The notes beneath the pieces were generated by a model. That model did no database searches. It was not told where the DNA came from and worked only from the letters and a program-made list of their open reading frames with translations. From Eutypa lata (Eukaryota; Ascomycota; Sordariomycetes; Xylariales; Diatrypaceae), in the NCBI GenBank assembly GCA_022661535.1, contig JAKULF010000006.1, forward strand, positions 3,653,001-3,717,000: a stretch of DNA of 64,000 nucleotides, in the 5' to 3' direction. The translations under genes were made by a program, and so were the position numbers. Shown piece after piece: positions 1-11,849 of the stretch; the first letter of the stretch is position 1, and the number at the start of each line of letters is the position of its first letter.

Positions 1-37
1 GGTGCTTCCTTTGCCAGCAATCTTCCTAGTGCTTGTT

Positions 38-3000
38 TCAAGTCATAAGTCTAGAAGATCCTGATTCTTCCTTCGATAGTCCACTAGGGCGAGTTAAGAC
101 GGTGGATTCGATAATCTTGCCAATTGCCTGTAGGTGCATAATCCTTCTCCGACTTTCAGAGACCTCCTGATCAGAAGACCTGAGACCGCCCCTTAGAGCA
201 TGTTGCATCTTTATCAGCTGACGAGTCTCGATACTCTGCGGTGAAATTGATGAGAATCACACTAATGCATTCAAGTTCCAGGGACAATATTCCTACTTAC
301 CTCTTCAATGGTGGTTTTCATTATGTAGCGAATAACGCGCACTTCTTTGCTCTGGCCTAAACGAAACACCCGGCCAATTGCTTGTTCCTCCACGTAGGGG
401 TTCCATTGAGGCTCAAGAATATGAACCCGGCTTGCGACGGAGAGGTTGTTCAGCCTGTCGTCAGAGATATTAGCTTCTTTGAACTTTTCGGTTAACGAGC
501 CTGTATATAGTTAGGCGGACTTACCCTACCGCGCCAGTTCCTATAGTCATCAGAAGCACTCGAATGGAAGGGTCGTCGTGGAATTCGGCGAGGACTTTCT
601 TCCGCTGTGGCGGGGGAATCCCTCCATCCACTCGCCCGAAGATGATACCTTCCTTTTGAAATATTTCGGCTACAAGATTTAGACTTCGCTTCCAGAAAGT
701 GAAGATTATGCTTGATAGAATGCCATTAGCAGAAGTAAAGAGAGTTTCGAATGTGACCTCACCACTTGTCCTGGTAATAGTGCTCTTTTATATCGATAAC
801 GAGTGTTTTCATTTTTGAAGGATAGGATTCATCGTCAGTTGGACCAGTCGGAAGAGTTGAGCCACGTCCAACTTTATTATCCACTGTGAACCTATCTTTT
901 GTGCCTTGGATATTCGTCTTGTCCTCTATAACAGTCTCCACATTCCGCACACTAGCAGTTTGCTGGGTATAATGTTCTTTTTTCGGTCGAGGTTGAGAGA
1001 ACTTGCGTGGCTTCGAAAGCTCACTTCCAGTGATGGATTCAGTTATGTCAGAACTATTATCAGTATGAATGTCCTCTCCGCCCTGCTGGAGAAGGCTGGC
1101 AACTTCGTCGGGCCAAAACTGTTCCTCGATGTCATCGGAGGTATCATCGATGGAGCTCGCAAATCCAGTGTTACAGAAGATGCGCAGTTTGAGTATAGCG
1201 GCCAGAATCGAAGTGCTCCCCCCTTTACCTGAATGCTTGTTCACAGCTGCCTTAATTGATAGCCCACAGGATATGGCAAGGTTGTCATAGGCCAGCCTCT
1301 CAGCTTCCGCAAAGGACTGGCGCCGTTCCTCGAACTTGACGCCGAGGGTGGGAAGGACGTTGGAGATGCTCCGCCTAAGGCATATAGAGCCAAGAAGAAG
1401 TTTGAGCCTTGCATAATCTGCCTTTGGCGTACTTCCTACCATTTTCCTTCTTCCTGATATATGGCGTCGGAAATTTGGGATGACTTCTAAAAGAGGAACC
1501 CGCAGAAAGTTCACTAGTGAAGCGAGGTCTTCTAGAGAGTTCTGGACCACCGTTCCGGTCATACACCATCGAATAGATGCGTAAAGGTTCGTTACGGCTT
1601 TGAACTGTTGTGTAGTGCGATTTCGGATAAAATGAGCTAAAACACGTTAAAAGGGGTGATGTTTCGGCGGGGTGAAGCTAGCCTACGTACCTTCATCAAG
1701 AATCAGGCGGTACCAGTGGAAGCAGTCAAGCACGCCCCCACCACGACCAAAATCAGCTGCGACTGTGCCGTAAGTCGAGAGAACTATATTATACTGAATA
1801 GGGGATGATGATAGAAGCATCCGATTCGGGCCATGGTACTTATAAAATGTTAAGACGCCGGGTGTAACATGTCTTTCAAAACATTAGTAAAAGCTAATCC
1901 GTAATATGTCAGAGCAATACTTTTTGATCTCGTCGATCCAGCCGTCCAGCAGCACTGAATACTCTTGGTTAGCACAATAGCCACCTAAGTCGAATGTATG
2001 AGAACTCACAGGTAGATGGTACAATGACAAGTGTTGACTTGACGGGTATCCTGGAAGCCTTGCTTGCCTTAATATTCAAAAGGCTACCAGTAGCAGAATC
2101 TTCGGCTTGAGTAAGACTAGCTACGATACTCGTGATCATAGTCAACGTTTTACCCAAGCCCATGCCATCGGCGAGAATACCCCCCAGAATATCATCTGGC
2201 TTTGGGGACTTTGAACCTGTGATGATGTGCTTATACCTGTTTCTAGTGTTAGTTGTGTTTGGATGCCAGGGATAATTTAGGTGTACAGTAGAGAACCCGA
2301 AGCAATGCTATCAAAGTGCCACAAACTTCTTGGCTTTGTATCTTCCATGACTTCTCTACGCGCTACAAAGTCGACAGCCTCTTTTTGATGGCTGGTAGCA
2401 ATTATCAGCGTGTATTTGAGTTGGAATGATGCTGCGTACCCACCTCAGGAGTGTAGATTCGATTCCTTTACCGATATCTGCCTCCCGTAAATAATCATGC
2501 ATTGGAAGGTTGTCAAGCACACTATAAATATCCACCGATTCGTCTTCCTCAGGCGTATTAGAGCAATCCGAATCTCCTTGAAAAACATCAGCCGAAATAG
2601 GGGGTAAAATAGTTCCGTTAGAGAACGAGGATCCGACTATGGCGAGATACTGAGGATTCTCATAATTCACATTGGCGGTCATTGGGTACGGGTGCTGGAG
2701 GAAAAGACGGTAGCGGGAAAAGTGTCTGGCCAGTGCATCTCCAACGGTTCGAGGGCCAAACACGAGTATGTCCATTGTACATGTGAGTTTTGGAGACCCA
2801 GGACTGGGCGTCACTGTGGCTATAGCCAGCTTCTGGTCGAGCTTCGTTTTGGATATGAGACCTGAACACTTAAGGACTTTGTTGGAGGGAAGAGAATTGA
2901 GCACCAGATGCGTCCGCTCGTTCATTGTAGCGATAGAAACCCCCCTGGCCAAGATGTCGCAACGGTCTTCTGTGATGACCAAGTTGAGACGCACAAATAT

Positions 3001-3557
3001 GCCATTATCTCCACTGACCTCATCAAAGGAGATAGATTGCCGTGTGTACATGCGGCTGATCCGTATTTGAACCTCTGTAAGCTGTAGAATGTTAACCAGT
3101 ATTGCGAATCACCAGGAAGCCCTCGGTTGTGCTCACCATTCCAAAGCATATTTGGTTCAGTTCGTCCTGTTCCTTCTGTGCCCCCTTGTATATGCTAGAA
3201 TCCATATGATTAAGGGTGTGAGATGAGAGCTGAGACAGAGTATGCTTTTGTATTTGTGGTAGTAATGGCAGGCTTGAACCTGTTAAGATTAGCACGTAAT
3301 GTTAGAGGCAGGGAAATTTCACGTGGGAGCTTTATACCTCCATTAGCAAGATGTACCCGGGTTGTCTGTATCGCAGCATTTATAATCGGGGTGCTTGAAG
3401 GTATAATACAAGGGCTGTTAGAAGAGGACCGAAATATCCCGTGCTCAGTTTGATCTGCCACGAGTTTGTTTCGTTTTGGAGGAAATGCATAGTCGTCGTT
3501 TTGACTATCTTGTACATCATCTTCCAGTAGTCGCTTTGGTGTTGAGTGGCCAGACAT
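38..3557 (-). CDS. SNF2-family DNA-dependent ATPase, RING-less Rad5/HLTF-like
   Basis: A multi-exon gene read right to left. SNF2 motifs appear in order: motif I DGMGLGKT near 2150-2170; a TYGTVAADFG segment near 1760; motif II DEAH split by an intron near 1690; the CMTGTVVQN segment near 1555; an ILKLRIFCN helix near 1180; helicase-C sequence with LLMTIGTGAVG near 540-560; and the terminal EEQAIGRVFRLGQS arginine-finger motif near 345-385. The frame closes with TGA at 38-40. The ATG at 3557 opens MSGHSTPK; an in-frame ATG at 3650 is possible. About 300 N-terminal residues have no motif I recognise. Rad5/HLTF proteins usually carry a RING finger between the two helicase lobes. Here that interval (about 850-1150) has no Cys/His array, so ubiquitin-ligase activity is not expected. 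The family remodels nucleosomes or moves along DNA in the nucleus. At least six short introns are needed; not all boundaries were resolved. Confidence 0.82.
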
Positions 3558-4253
3558 TTTCAGGGATATTGTACTTGTGACGGATCTTGATCTTTTAATC
3601 AAAAAGGAAGCGATGCGATAACTCAATAGATTCTCATTATGCGTGCACACTAATTTTGAACTGCCGTTTTAATGCAAAGAAACCTTATAACGAATATCGC
3701 AATCGTCAATTCAGTAGCTTTCAGGCAATGCCAAGTATTTTAAAGCTTCAATGCGGCGGAAGAGAGGTTCAAGGCCTCCAAATATTTATACCACCATGAA
3801 CTTTTGTACTACATCAGCACTATGCCTTGCAATACGCCTTACGGTCTACCGCAAAATTTGTCTTTATTGGACAACACCACGTTGCATTGCATCGGTTGCT
3901 CGGATTTGAAAATTTTCCGTTGCAGCATAGCCACCTATTGCCTCAGGCCACTTCATACAAAGGTCAACGGCTCTTCTAGTAGATCCTTACTTGCATAATA
4001 CCCCTGTCTTTGGGCGTTTTCGCATATTCTCATGCACCGCCCCAGAGGAGGATCGAAAAGAATACAAGGAGTATATACACGTGACTATATGTGCATTGGC
4101 ACAGGGGTTGATAAGCTATTGCCAGCGAGGCTTGCCAAGACCAACAAAGCCACATAATGAGTCTCATCATAGTTTCCCTTCTTGCTAGAAAGACTTCAAA
4201 GTCTATAAGCTGTTAAAGAATTCGGCTCTACATCAATATATCATTCTTCAGCT
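3558..4253. promoter_or_regulatory. Shared intergenic region between divergent SNF2 and NLR genes
   Basis: This is a bidirectional upstream region of roughly 0.7 kb. It holds only short, unsupported ORFs (for example 3804-3998 and 3991-4188) with no recognisable domain, so I read it as non-coding and regulatory. No clear TATA box or operator was identified. Confidence 0.4.
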
Positions 4254-7200
4254 ATGGAGCAAAACCAGTCTAAATGGTCAAAGACCGTGTTTAGATTGCG
4301 TGGTCTGCCAAATACTACAGAAACCCCGAACGAAGTGGCCAGCCTTCTTAGCAGCATGCTGGTGGACACGCCGGCCGACAGCATCCGAATTTTTTCTCTA
4401 GCCACAACTTTGTCCTTGCATGAGAACCCACGTTCTAAAGTCGCAACTATCATGTTCACTACAGCACCTGCCATCGTTACACGTGGGCATGACGAAGACC
4501 AATGGGTCATTCGGAGTGATAATCACGTTCAGCATGATCTAATCTTGGATGCCCATTTTATGGGCATGACGCCTTTGAACGACGTGCCTTCTATGAGGCA
4601 TTCCTACGAGTAGGTGCCCCGATTCCTTATTTGGGGGTTTAGTACTCTGATTGCTTGTAGCTGTATCGCTCTTTCCGGCCTCGCGAGCCATCCTTTTGGC
4701 TCCTGGCAGCCCAAAGGAGACGACAAGACTTTCATGTGGATTCGAGACAACCTCCCAAAACATTTACATTGTGTTAGATGTATAATTTACGGGTACAGCA
4801 CGAAGCTTCATGACAGTCAGTCATTCCAGAGCATTCAAGACCTCGCCCACAAACTTATTGACCAACTACTGGCGTATGGCTGGGGAGTCCCGTCCGGGAA
4901 GCCCATTGCGTTTCTCGCCCACAGTCTTGGCGGCCTCGTGTTCAAGGACGCACTGGTACAATTACACAACGGTCAAGACCAAGCATACAAGACGTTGCTT
5001 GGTCTCATACAAGGGAGCATATTTTTCGGTGTGCCTAACCTTGGAATGGAGCAGGCACATTTCCGAACGATTGTCCAAAGCAATCCCAATGAGGGACTGG
5101 TAGATGATATCGCCAGAAATTCAAACTACCTCCGCCGGCTTAATGAAGCATTCACCCAGGCCGATTTCGATACTAAACTCCGGTGCTTCTGGGCATTTGA
5201 GACGTCCGAGTCTCCAACGGTTTCTGTATGTGCTTATCCGCAATTTTATTTCAATACAGTACTAACGGGGAACAGAGGACTGAAGACGGGAAGATCAATC
5301 AGAACGGACCAGGAGCCATACTCGTTAGTCGAGAATCTGCAACCTGCAGGTTCATCGATAGAAACCGGCCGGTCACTTTTCCGATAGATGAGACTCACTC
5401 GAACATGGTGAAATTCAAGGAAGATTCTCAATACTACAACGTCGTGCTCGATAAACTGTCACGTATCTTACAGATATCACGCGGGGTTAAACATAGTCTT
5501 AATGATGGCTCGACGATGAATAGTCAGCCATATCTGGTGGTGGAAGAGCATGATAAGACCCCCACCGAGCAGTCGTCTTCGCCTAAAGGCGCAGCTAATA
5601 TGATTAGCTTTTCAGGACTATTCGGAACTAACCTGAGTGGTAAGATAAAGTATGACCCAAGATGACTACCTACACTAATGTGACCTTTGTAGCTAAATTA
5701 GACTCGTTCAAGCGCATGTCAAGCTTAACGAGTATCGAAGAAGCGGAGTTCATGAATGCGTCATACAATACAATACAACTTTGTATGCGTGAGCTGCAGA
5801 CAGAACAAGAAAAGCAAAAACGTCTGATGTACATGAAGAGACTTGAGCCATTTTTGATTTCCGTGCAACAGTTTGAGCAGATTGTTGAAGTTCTTGGGGT
5901 GTTCGTTAGTGTAACAGATGTTATGGCTTACGTCTGGGTGAGTTTGTTCTGGTTATCAAGTCAGCTTTGAACTATGACTTACACTTTCAGGGCCCAATGG
6001 AATATATCCTCCGTGTGAGTGAACCAAGCTTCGCCTTTTCAACACATGATAACACGAGCTAACAATGTAACATTCTATAGGTAGCATTCACCTTCCCCGA
6101 TGCTTTCAACTCCATTTTAGATGCGTATCAAATAATTGGAGAGCAAATACCCCTCGTTCGCGACCTTCGGCCACTTTTCATATCTCAACCTCACCTAAAA
6201 GAGGCCCTAGTTATGATATACAACGATATCTTGGAGTTTCATCAAAGGATAATGCAGCAGTTTAAGAACCAGCGTAAGTTGTTTGAAAATATTGTCCCGA
6301 GAGAACATGATACTTAGAGTGTGCTAGTATGGAAGCAGCTATTCACAGCGTCGTGGAGAGATTTGGCTGCCAGCATTGATCAGATCAAGGAGAGTATTGC
6401 ACGGAATAAGCGGCTGATCGAAAACCAAGTCTCCATCGTTGATTTCGAAGCAATACGAACAGACAGTGCTTTGGCAGAACAGAAATTCCAGAGACAAAAG
6501 GCGGCTCAAGACGGTGATCGCCGGGCCATGGTCGCGCAATGGCTCTCACCTTTCAACGCCGATACAGAGCAAGACCGACACCGCAAAGCGAGATCAATCT
6601 GTAAAGATCCGGGCCGCTGGCTTTTCAACAATGCTCAATTTCAGCAGTGGTTTGAGATAAAGGGTCGCTTGACACCATTCCTCTGGCTTAGTGGAATCCC
6701 AGGAGCAGGTATGAATAGTTTACTGGCAGGTCAGAAGAAAGTAAACCGCATACTCACGAATCTAAAACTAGGCAAGACAATCCTAGCATCAGTGGTCGTT
6801 GATGCGGCACGAGATCTTCCAGGCGCTACAGTTGCGTTTTTCTACTGCAAGCACGGAGAGGAAGCACGAAACTCATTTATCAGCGTTGCAAGATCAATCT
6901 TAGCTCAAATACTTGTCCAGAACCCTCACCTCTTACCCCATTTCCATGAAAAGGCGTCAATGAGTAGCGATGCCATACTGACGTCACCTTCTGTCGCAAA
7001 AGAAATGCTGCAAATTGCTCTCGGTAGCTGTGAGGAATTGTATCTTGTCCTTGATGGCCTGGATGAGTGCAAACCCAAAGAAAGAAAAGAGATTTCGAAC
7101 TGGTTTCAGGCTGCAGTGGAAAACCTAACAACAACGGAAACGAACTCCGCAAGATGTCTATTTATTAGTCAATGTGATGAGGTCGCACTTCAGGACTTCC

Positions 7201-9222
7201 GGGATATTCCTTCCATCAAGATTACGGACGAGAACCGAGATGACCTTACAGACTTTGCTACAGTGTGGCACAGGAGGATTGAAGGCAAATTTGGCGCCTT
7301 AAGATCTAATAATTGCCATATTGCTCACATTATTTCTGCGAGATCGCAAGGTAAGGCAAGAAAACGATTGAATTTACGTGAGCTTTATTCTAATAATGCC
7401 TTTAGGAATGTTCATCTTTGCCGAGCTATTTGCGAAATATCTTGAGGACCAACTGAGTCGAGCAGACGTTCTGGCAGAACTTGATCCTGCTAAGTTACCC
7501 GTGAAACTAGATCATGTGTGAGTGTCCCCAAATCGCCCCGCAAATACGTATCATCTCATTCCATGATGGCATAGATATGAGCGAATTCTTGATCGCATCT
7601 TCGATTCTAGAGCCGATAACATTGTTAAGTATGTTGAACAAATCCTTGGCTGGATTGTCTGCGCTAGACGGCCACTACGATGGCGTGAGATACAAGCTGT
7701 GGTATCCATCGACTTGGAAAACCAGCGCATTGACTATGACAAGGAAATTGCGGACACGCCCAAGGGTCTTTTTGCTTCTCTTGTCGAATTGCAGGAGGAC
7801 GGAACTATCGAGCTTGTCCACGGAACTGCACGCGAGTAGGTATCTAATAAGTCAATCTGATCTCTAACGCGCTCTAACGATTGTAATAGATACCTGCTCC
7901 GCAAAAAGGCCGTCGATCTTTGTGATGCTGATTATTCATTGTCAATAATGAGCCTTGGCTATCTTTCTTTACCGCAGATGGAAATTGAACGCAGCGAAGA
8001 GGACATCAGATCAGACCTTGTTAAAGGTGTCTATGCATTCTATGACTATGCGTCGGCCTGCTGGGCCATGCATCTTCCAAATGGAGTTTCGGAACTCAAA
8101 GCTGGTGACAAGTTAACTGACTTACAGGAGACATTGGAAACATTCATCGAGTCGCATTGGTCATCGACACACAAGCCCCTTCAAGATACCAAGAGAATAC
8201 AAAAAATGCTAGTATCGATGGATTCGTCGGACCACTTCAACCAAATCATTCAAGCAGTTGCATGGACTCAGAAGCAATCTGGTCGATATGGTCAAGGCCC
8301 TAAGCCAGACGACGCTTTGAATCTCTGGCAACTTACCGAGCGCATCAGATCTGTTTTGGAGGATATGCTTGGCCCCTCGCTTTTAGAGACGGACGCACAG
8401 AGGCTGCACCATTTCTACGGTGAGAATTGGTTTAAGTGTCCCCGAGTGAATTGCCATTACTATCACCACGGCTTCAATACCGCCAAGGAACGGGAGAAGC
8501 ACATTAGCAAGCATGAGCGACCCTTCCTTTGCATTGTTTCCGGGTGCCCTATGAATGTGTTTGGTTGTGTCACGCAAAACGAACTCCAGAAGCACCTGTT
8601 TGAGACTCATGCCATTGATATGTTTGACGACACGGAGGAGGCTGGGTACCCAGAACCAATCAAGGCAAAGACACCCCACAATACAGCTCAGAGAGCCACG
8701 ACCTTCGAGTGCCATCTGTGCGACAAGAAGTTTACTCGAAAACACAACCTCCTAAACCATACGCGAGTTCATGAGGGCTCGAAGCCCTTCGCTTGCAGTA
8801 TTTGTGACCGACTATTCACACGCAAGGCCGACTGTGACCGTCACGAGCGGGGCCACGGCGACAAGAAGTTCAAGTGCTTCGGGCCCTTGAAAGACGGAAC
8901 TTCTTGGGGATGCAACGCAGCTTTTGGCCGAGCAGACAAACTAGCGGATCACTTGCGGAGTAAGACGGGGCGCAAGTGCCTTAGACCGGTCATGATCGAG
9001 AAGTTACAAGAAAGTAGCAGCGCTGGGGCGAACGGCAATGATAACATGTTTGCCAATCAGATAGGAGAGAATGCGGATGCACTGTTGGCTGCTGGCAGGT
9101 CCCTACCGTCCTTTCAAGAGTTCCTGCAGCTATGCGATCTTAATGGAGGTGTAACTAGCCCAGGTTCCGAGACAGCATCGTCACCGAACAACAAGTTATC
9201 ATTTAAGCCACCGGGCGAATGA
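4254..9222 (+). CDS. NLR-like STAND protein: SERAC1/sesB-type hydrolase, NACHT NTPase, C2H2 zinc fingers
   Basis: Eleven exons join in frame to 1470 codons plus stop: 4254-4609, 4661-5225, 5276-5639, 5693-5937, 5991-6014, 6081-6273, 6328-6708, 6772-7350, 7406-7517, 7575-7835, 7890-9222. Domains in order are: an N-terminal module (about 8-118); an alpha/beta hydrolase (about 120-300) with GLASHPFGSW and the nucleophile elbow AHSLGG (Ser about 207); a helical linker with GPMEYILR and DAYQIIGEQIP typical of fungal STAND linkers; a NACHT with Walker A GIPGAGKT (705-712, split by an intron) and Walker B LYLVLDGLDE (Asp about 804); a winged-helix-like segment (RPLRWREIQAVV); then five C2H2-type fingers (about 1210-1390), two of them canonical C-x2-C-x12-H-x3-H. 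Hydrolase-NACHT NLRs are known in fungi, where such proteins act in non-self recognition and cell death. Ending in zinc fingers rather than ankyrin, WD or TPR repeats suggests nucleic-acid or protein binding by the sensor end. Activity and partner are inferred only. Confidence 0.87.
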
Positions 9223-9765
9223 AAGACCATTATACTACTTCTTGCATACATGTACTTAGCCACTCACGTAAATTCCACGCCACTAGGTACATACATAATT
9301 TATTAAACAATGTGAAGTTAGGTACCTAGTAGATCTAACGATGCCGAAGTTCCACAGATTTTGCCCTATTACGGAGCCCGAGAGTGGTAAGTATCTCATA
9401 ACTCTCGGCTCCCGTACCCTATGGTTTGTGTGGTATCACGTGCATACAACCTTTAGCTAGCTTTAATCCATATCAAGGGCGGTGCAATTTTTAGCCCCCG
9501 ATCTTGCGGACTCACGAAAATGACGTCAGTAAAGTTAGTCAGCCGGCCTTTTATCAAATCAAATCGCTATAACTATCATTTAGTCGCCAGTTTTAATTGG
9601 GAGCTAACGTTACGGACCCCAAGTAACACCAAACAAGCAAGTGGGTTGCCTTAGTTCTCAGTTCGCCGTAGCTCTAAGTACCAATATCCCATTAAAATTC
9701 CGACCAATCAAAGGGCAGGGATAGGACTTGAGCTACGGCGGCCTGAGCTTATTTAATGATTTTAA
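9223..9765. other. Intergenic DNA with two imperfect inverted repeats, bordering AT-rich block
   Basis: This is 3' flank of the NLR gene with no ORF of note. A 15-bp imperfect hairpin lies at 9371-9385 and 9401-9415, arms ACGGAGCCCGAGAGT and ACTCTCGGCTCCCGT. A second inverted pair, CGCCGTAGCTC near 9664 and GAGCTACGGCG near 9730, could be remnants of terminal inverted repeats of a small element. Neither is flanked by a clear target duplication. Confidence 0.45.
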
Positions 9766-10975
9766 AATCGCTAAATGTTTATAATTTATATTCTTTTTAT
9801 AAAATAATTTATAATAAAGTAAAATTAAATTTAATAAATTCGAAAATTAAAATATAAATAAATTATAAATTAATAAATATATAAAAGTTTTTATAATTTA
9901 TTTTAAATTAAATTAAAATTATATAAATTTAAAATTAATAAATTATTTAAAAAAATTATTTTATAAAATTATATTTAAATGCTTTTTAAGTTAATATATT
10001 ATAATTATTTATTATATTATTAAAAATATAATTTTAAAAGTTTATATTATATAAATTTATTTATAAATAATTTCGTTTAAATAATTAAAATAATAATAAT
10101 AATATATAATTAAAAAAAACTTTAAAATTTATAAATTTATAAAATTATAAAATAATTTATTTAAATAATTATTTTATTTATATATTATTATTATTATATT
10201 AATTATTTTATAAAAAGTTTTTTAAAAATAATATTATATAAAAAAACTTAAAAAATTATAATTTTTTTAATTAAAATAATAATAATAATATATTTAATAT
10301 AACTTTTTAAAAAGTTTATATTAAATAAAATAAATTAAATAAATAAAAAATACGTACTTTAAATACGTACTTTTTTTTAATAATTATTTCGCTTTTATTA
10401 TTAATTATTTAATAATATAATATATCGTTTTTTTAATAATATATTATATTATTTTTAATTATTAAAAATGCTTTTATTATTAAACTTTAATTTTAAAAAA
10501 ATATATGTTTTTATATTTTTATAATTCGTATTAATATTAACTTAATAATTTTTTAAATAAATAAATATTAAAACGTTTTTTAAATTAATATATTATTATT
10601 ATTATTTTAAATATTTTAAAAGAAATTATTTAAAAATAATATTATATAAAAAAACTTAAAAAATTATAATTTTTTTAATTAAAATAATAATAATAATATA
10701 TTAATTTAAAAAAACGTTTTAATAAAAATAAAATAAATATATAATAAAATTTAATTTTTTATTTAAAAATAAAAACTTTTTTTTAAATTATATAAATATA
10801 TTTATATATATTTATAAATTATTAAATTCGAAAAATCTTTTATTTTAAATTATTTAAAAATTAATCGTAAAATTTAAAGTAAAAATAAAGTTAATACGAT
10901 TTTAATAATTAATAAGAAATCTTGTATTAAAATTAATTAAATCTTGCTTAATAAGGGATTTAAATGGGTTAAAAT
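9766..10975. repeat. RIP-degraded AT-rich block 1
   Basis: Base composition falls abruptly to almost pure A/T. The few C and G residues left are mostly in CpG or in CpT/ApG steps, while CpA and TpG are almost gone. That is what RIP (CpA to TpA) leaves in duplicated DNA. No coding frame survives, so the original element cannot be named. Two identical 74-bp stretches (10221-10294 and 10629-10702) lie inside. Confidence 0.85.
10221..10702. repeat. Exact 74-bp direct repeat pair within AT block
   Basis: Copies at 10221-10294 and 10629-10702 read identically by eye, starting TTTAAAAATAATATT and ending in the (AAT)n-rich AATAATAATATATT, 408 bp apart. Such identity inside a mutated block suggests either a duplication after RIP or terminal repeats mutated identically. 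Confidence 0.6.
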
Positions 10976-11102
10976 TCAACTAGTGGCCATTAGCTCGAAG
11001 CCAAAATGGCGCCAGTGATTTGATTAGTCCTAAAAAAGATTCAGCACTTTGATTGGGTGCATCCTTCAGGTTTTATGGGCCACCTAGCTTTGACCACCTA
11101 CA

Positions 11103-11204
11103 ACCTACAGCTTTTAGACCTACAGCTTTTAGACCTACAGCTTTTAGACCTACAGCTTTTAGACCTACAGCTGACCTACAGCTGTAGGTCTAAAAGCTGT
11201 AGGT
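11103..11204. repeat. 15-bp tandem repeat merging into a 25-bp perfect inverted repeat
   Basis: About four copies of the unit CCTACAGCTTTTAGA run from 11103 to 11170. The last copy forms the left arm (11148-11172) of an inverted repeat whose perfect 25-bp right arm is 11180-11204, with a 7-nt spacer. The arms could form a stable hairpin or cruciform. Related TACAGACCTACAGC-type sequence continues to about 11380 and recurs near 61265-61390. It is not a CRISPR array: there are no unique spacers and the host is a eukaryote. Confidence 0.85.
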
Positions 11205-11550
11205 GGCAGCAGCTAGTTACATAGGTGGCTTACAGACCTACCCTGCAGCGTACAGACCTACAGCTAACCTACAGCTGTATATAGGTAGCTGCAACAGCTA
11301 GATTACTGTAGCCTACAGACCTACAGCCTACAGACCTACTAGCCACTTACTAGCCACCTTTCGGACCTACAGACCTACAAATTACAGCCCTAAAGCTTTG
11401 ACCACTTAGGGATTTCTAAGGTGGTGCAGCTAGGTGGTGCAGCTTTGACCAGCTAGCTCGGCTATAGGTCGGCTAAACCTGCGTACGGGCGCAAAATTGG
11501 GTATATATATGGAGTTAAGTGGAAGATTTGTATGCAGTGATTAGTGTAAA
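11205..11550. repeat. Degenerate CTACAGACCTA-type repeat tract
   Basis: This is scattered, imperfect reuse of the words CTACAGACCTACAG, AGCTGTATATAGG and GGTGGTGCAGC, without a reading frame. It probably belongs to the same non-autonomous repeat as the tandem array just upstream. Confidence 0.45.
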
Positions 11551-11640
11551 AAGCCTGTAGTGTAGTGGCTAAATCTGTAGAATCCGTAATACGTAGTAGT
11601 AAATTTGTAGAGCTTAGGGTTCGAATCCCAAAGAAAGAGC
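11551..11640 (+). other. tRNA-like sequence with Pol III A and B boxes (SINE-like relic)
   Basis: TAGTGTAGTGG at 11558-11568 matches the A-box consensus TRGYNNARNGG, and GGTTCGAATCC at 11618-11628 matches the B box perfectly, at a tRNA-like spacing of 60 nt. The acceptor stem does not pair (AAGCCTG against AGAAAGA) and no convincing anticodon arm forms. It is therefore not a functional tRNA but a tRNA-derived repeat or pseudogene. A second B-box-like GATTCGAATCC follows at about 11646. Confidence 0.5.
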
Positions 11641-11685
11641 AAAAAGATTCGAATCCCGCAGCCTGGATCCTTCGGATCTTCCAGA

Positions 11686-11758
11686 CATTCGAATTGCCGT
11701 AGTACATAATTTACTATAGAGTTTGTAAGTAAAAGTAAGTACTACGGCAATTCGAATG
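11686..11758. repeat. Perfect 20-bp inverted repeat with 33-nt spacer
   Basis: The arm at 11686-11705 (starting CATTCGAATTGCC) is the exact reverse complement of 11739-11758. The spacer is AT-rich. It could be a foldback element, the terminal repeats of a very small MITE, or the hairpin tail of the adjacent tRNA-like element. Confidence 0.8.
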
Positions 11759-11849
11759 GCCCTGTTATTGTCAGCTGCCCTTGACTTCGGATAAATTCTT
11801 CGGCTAGATTCTTCGGATCTGGCGTAGTAGGCTACAGCTTGCGGAGCAA

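Noticed and set aside
11103..11172. Regular 15-bp repeats that could look like a CRISPR array
   Set aside because: There are no unique spacers, the units are directly tandem, and the genome is eukaryotic.
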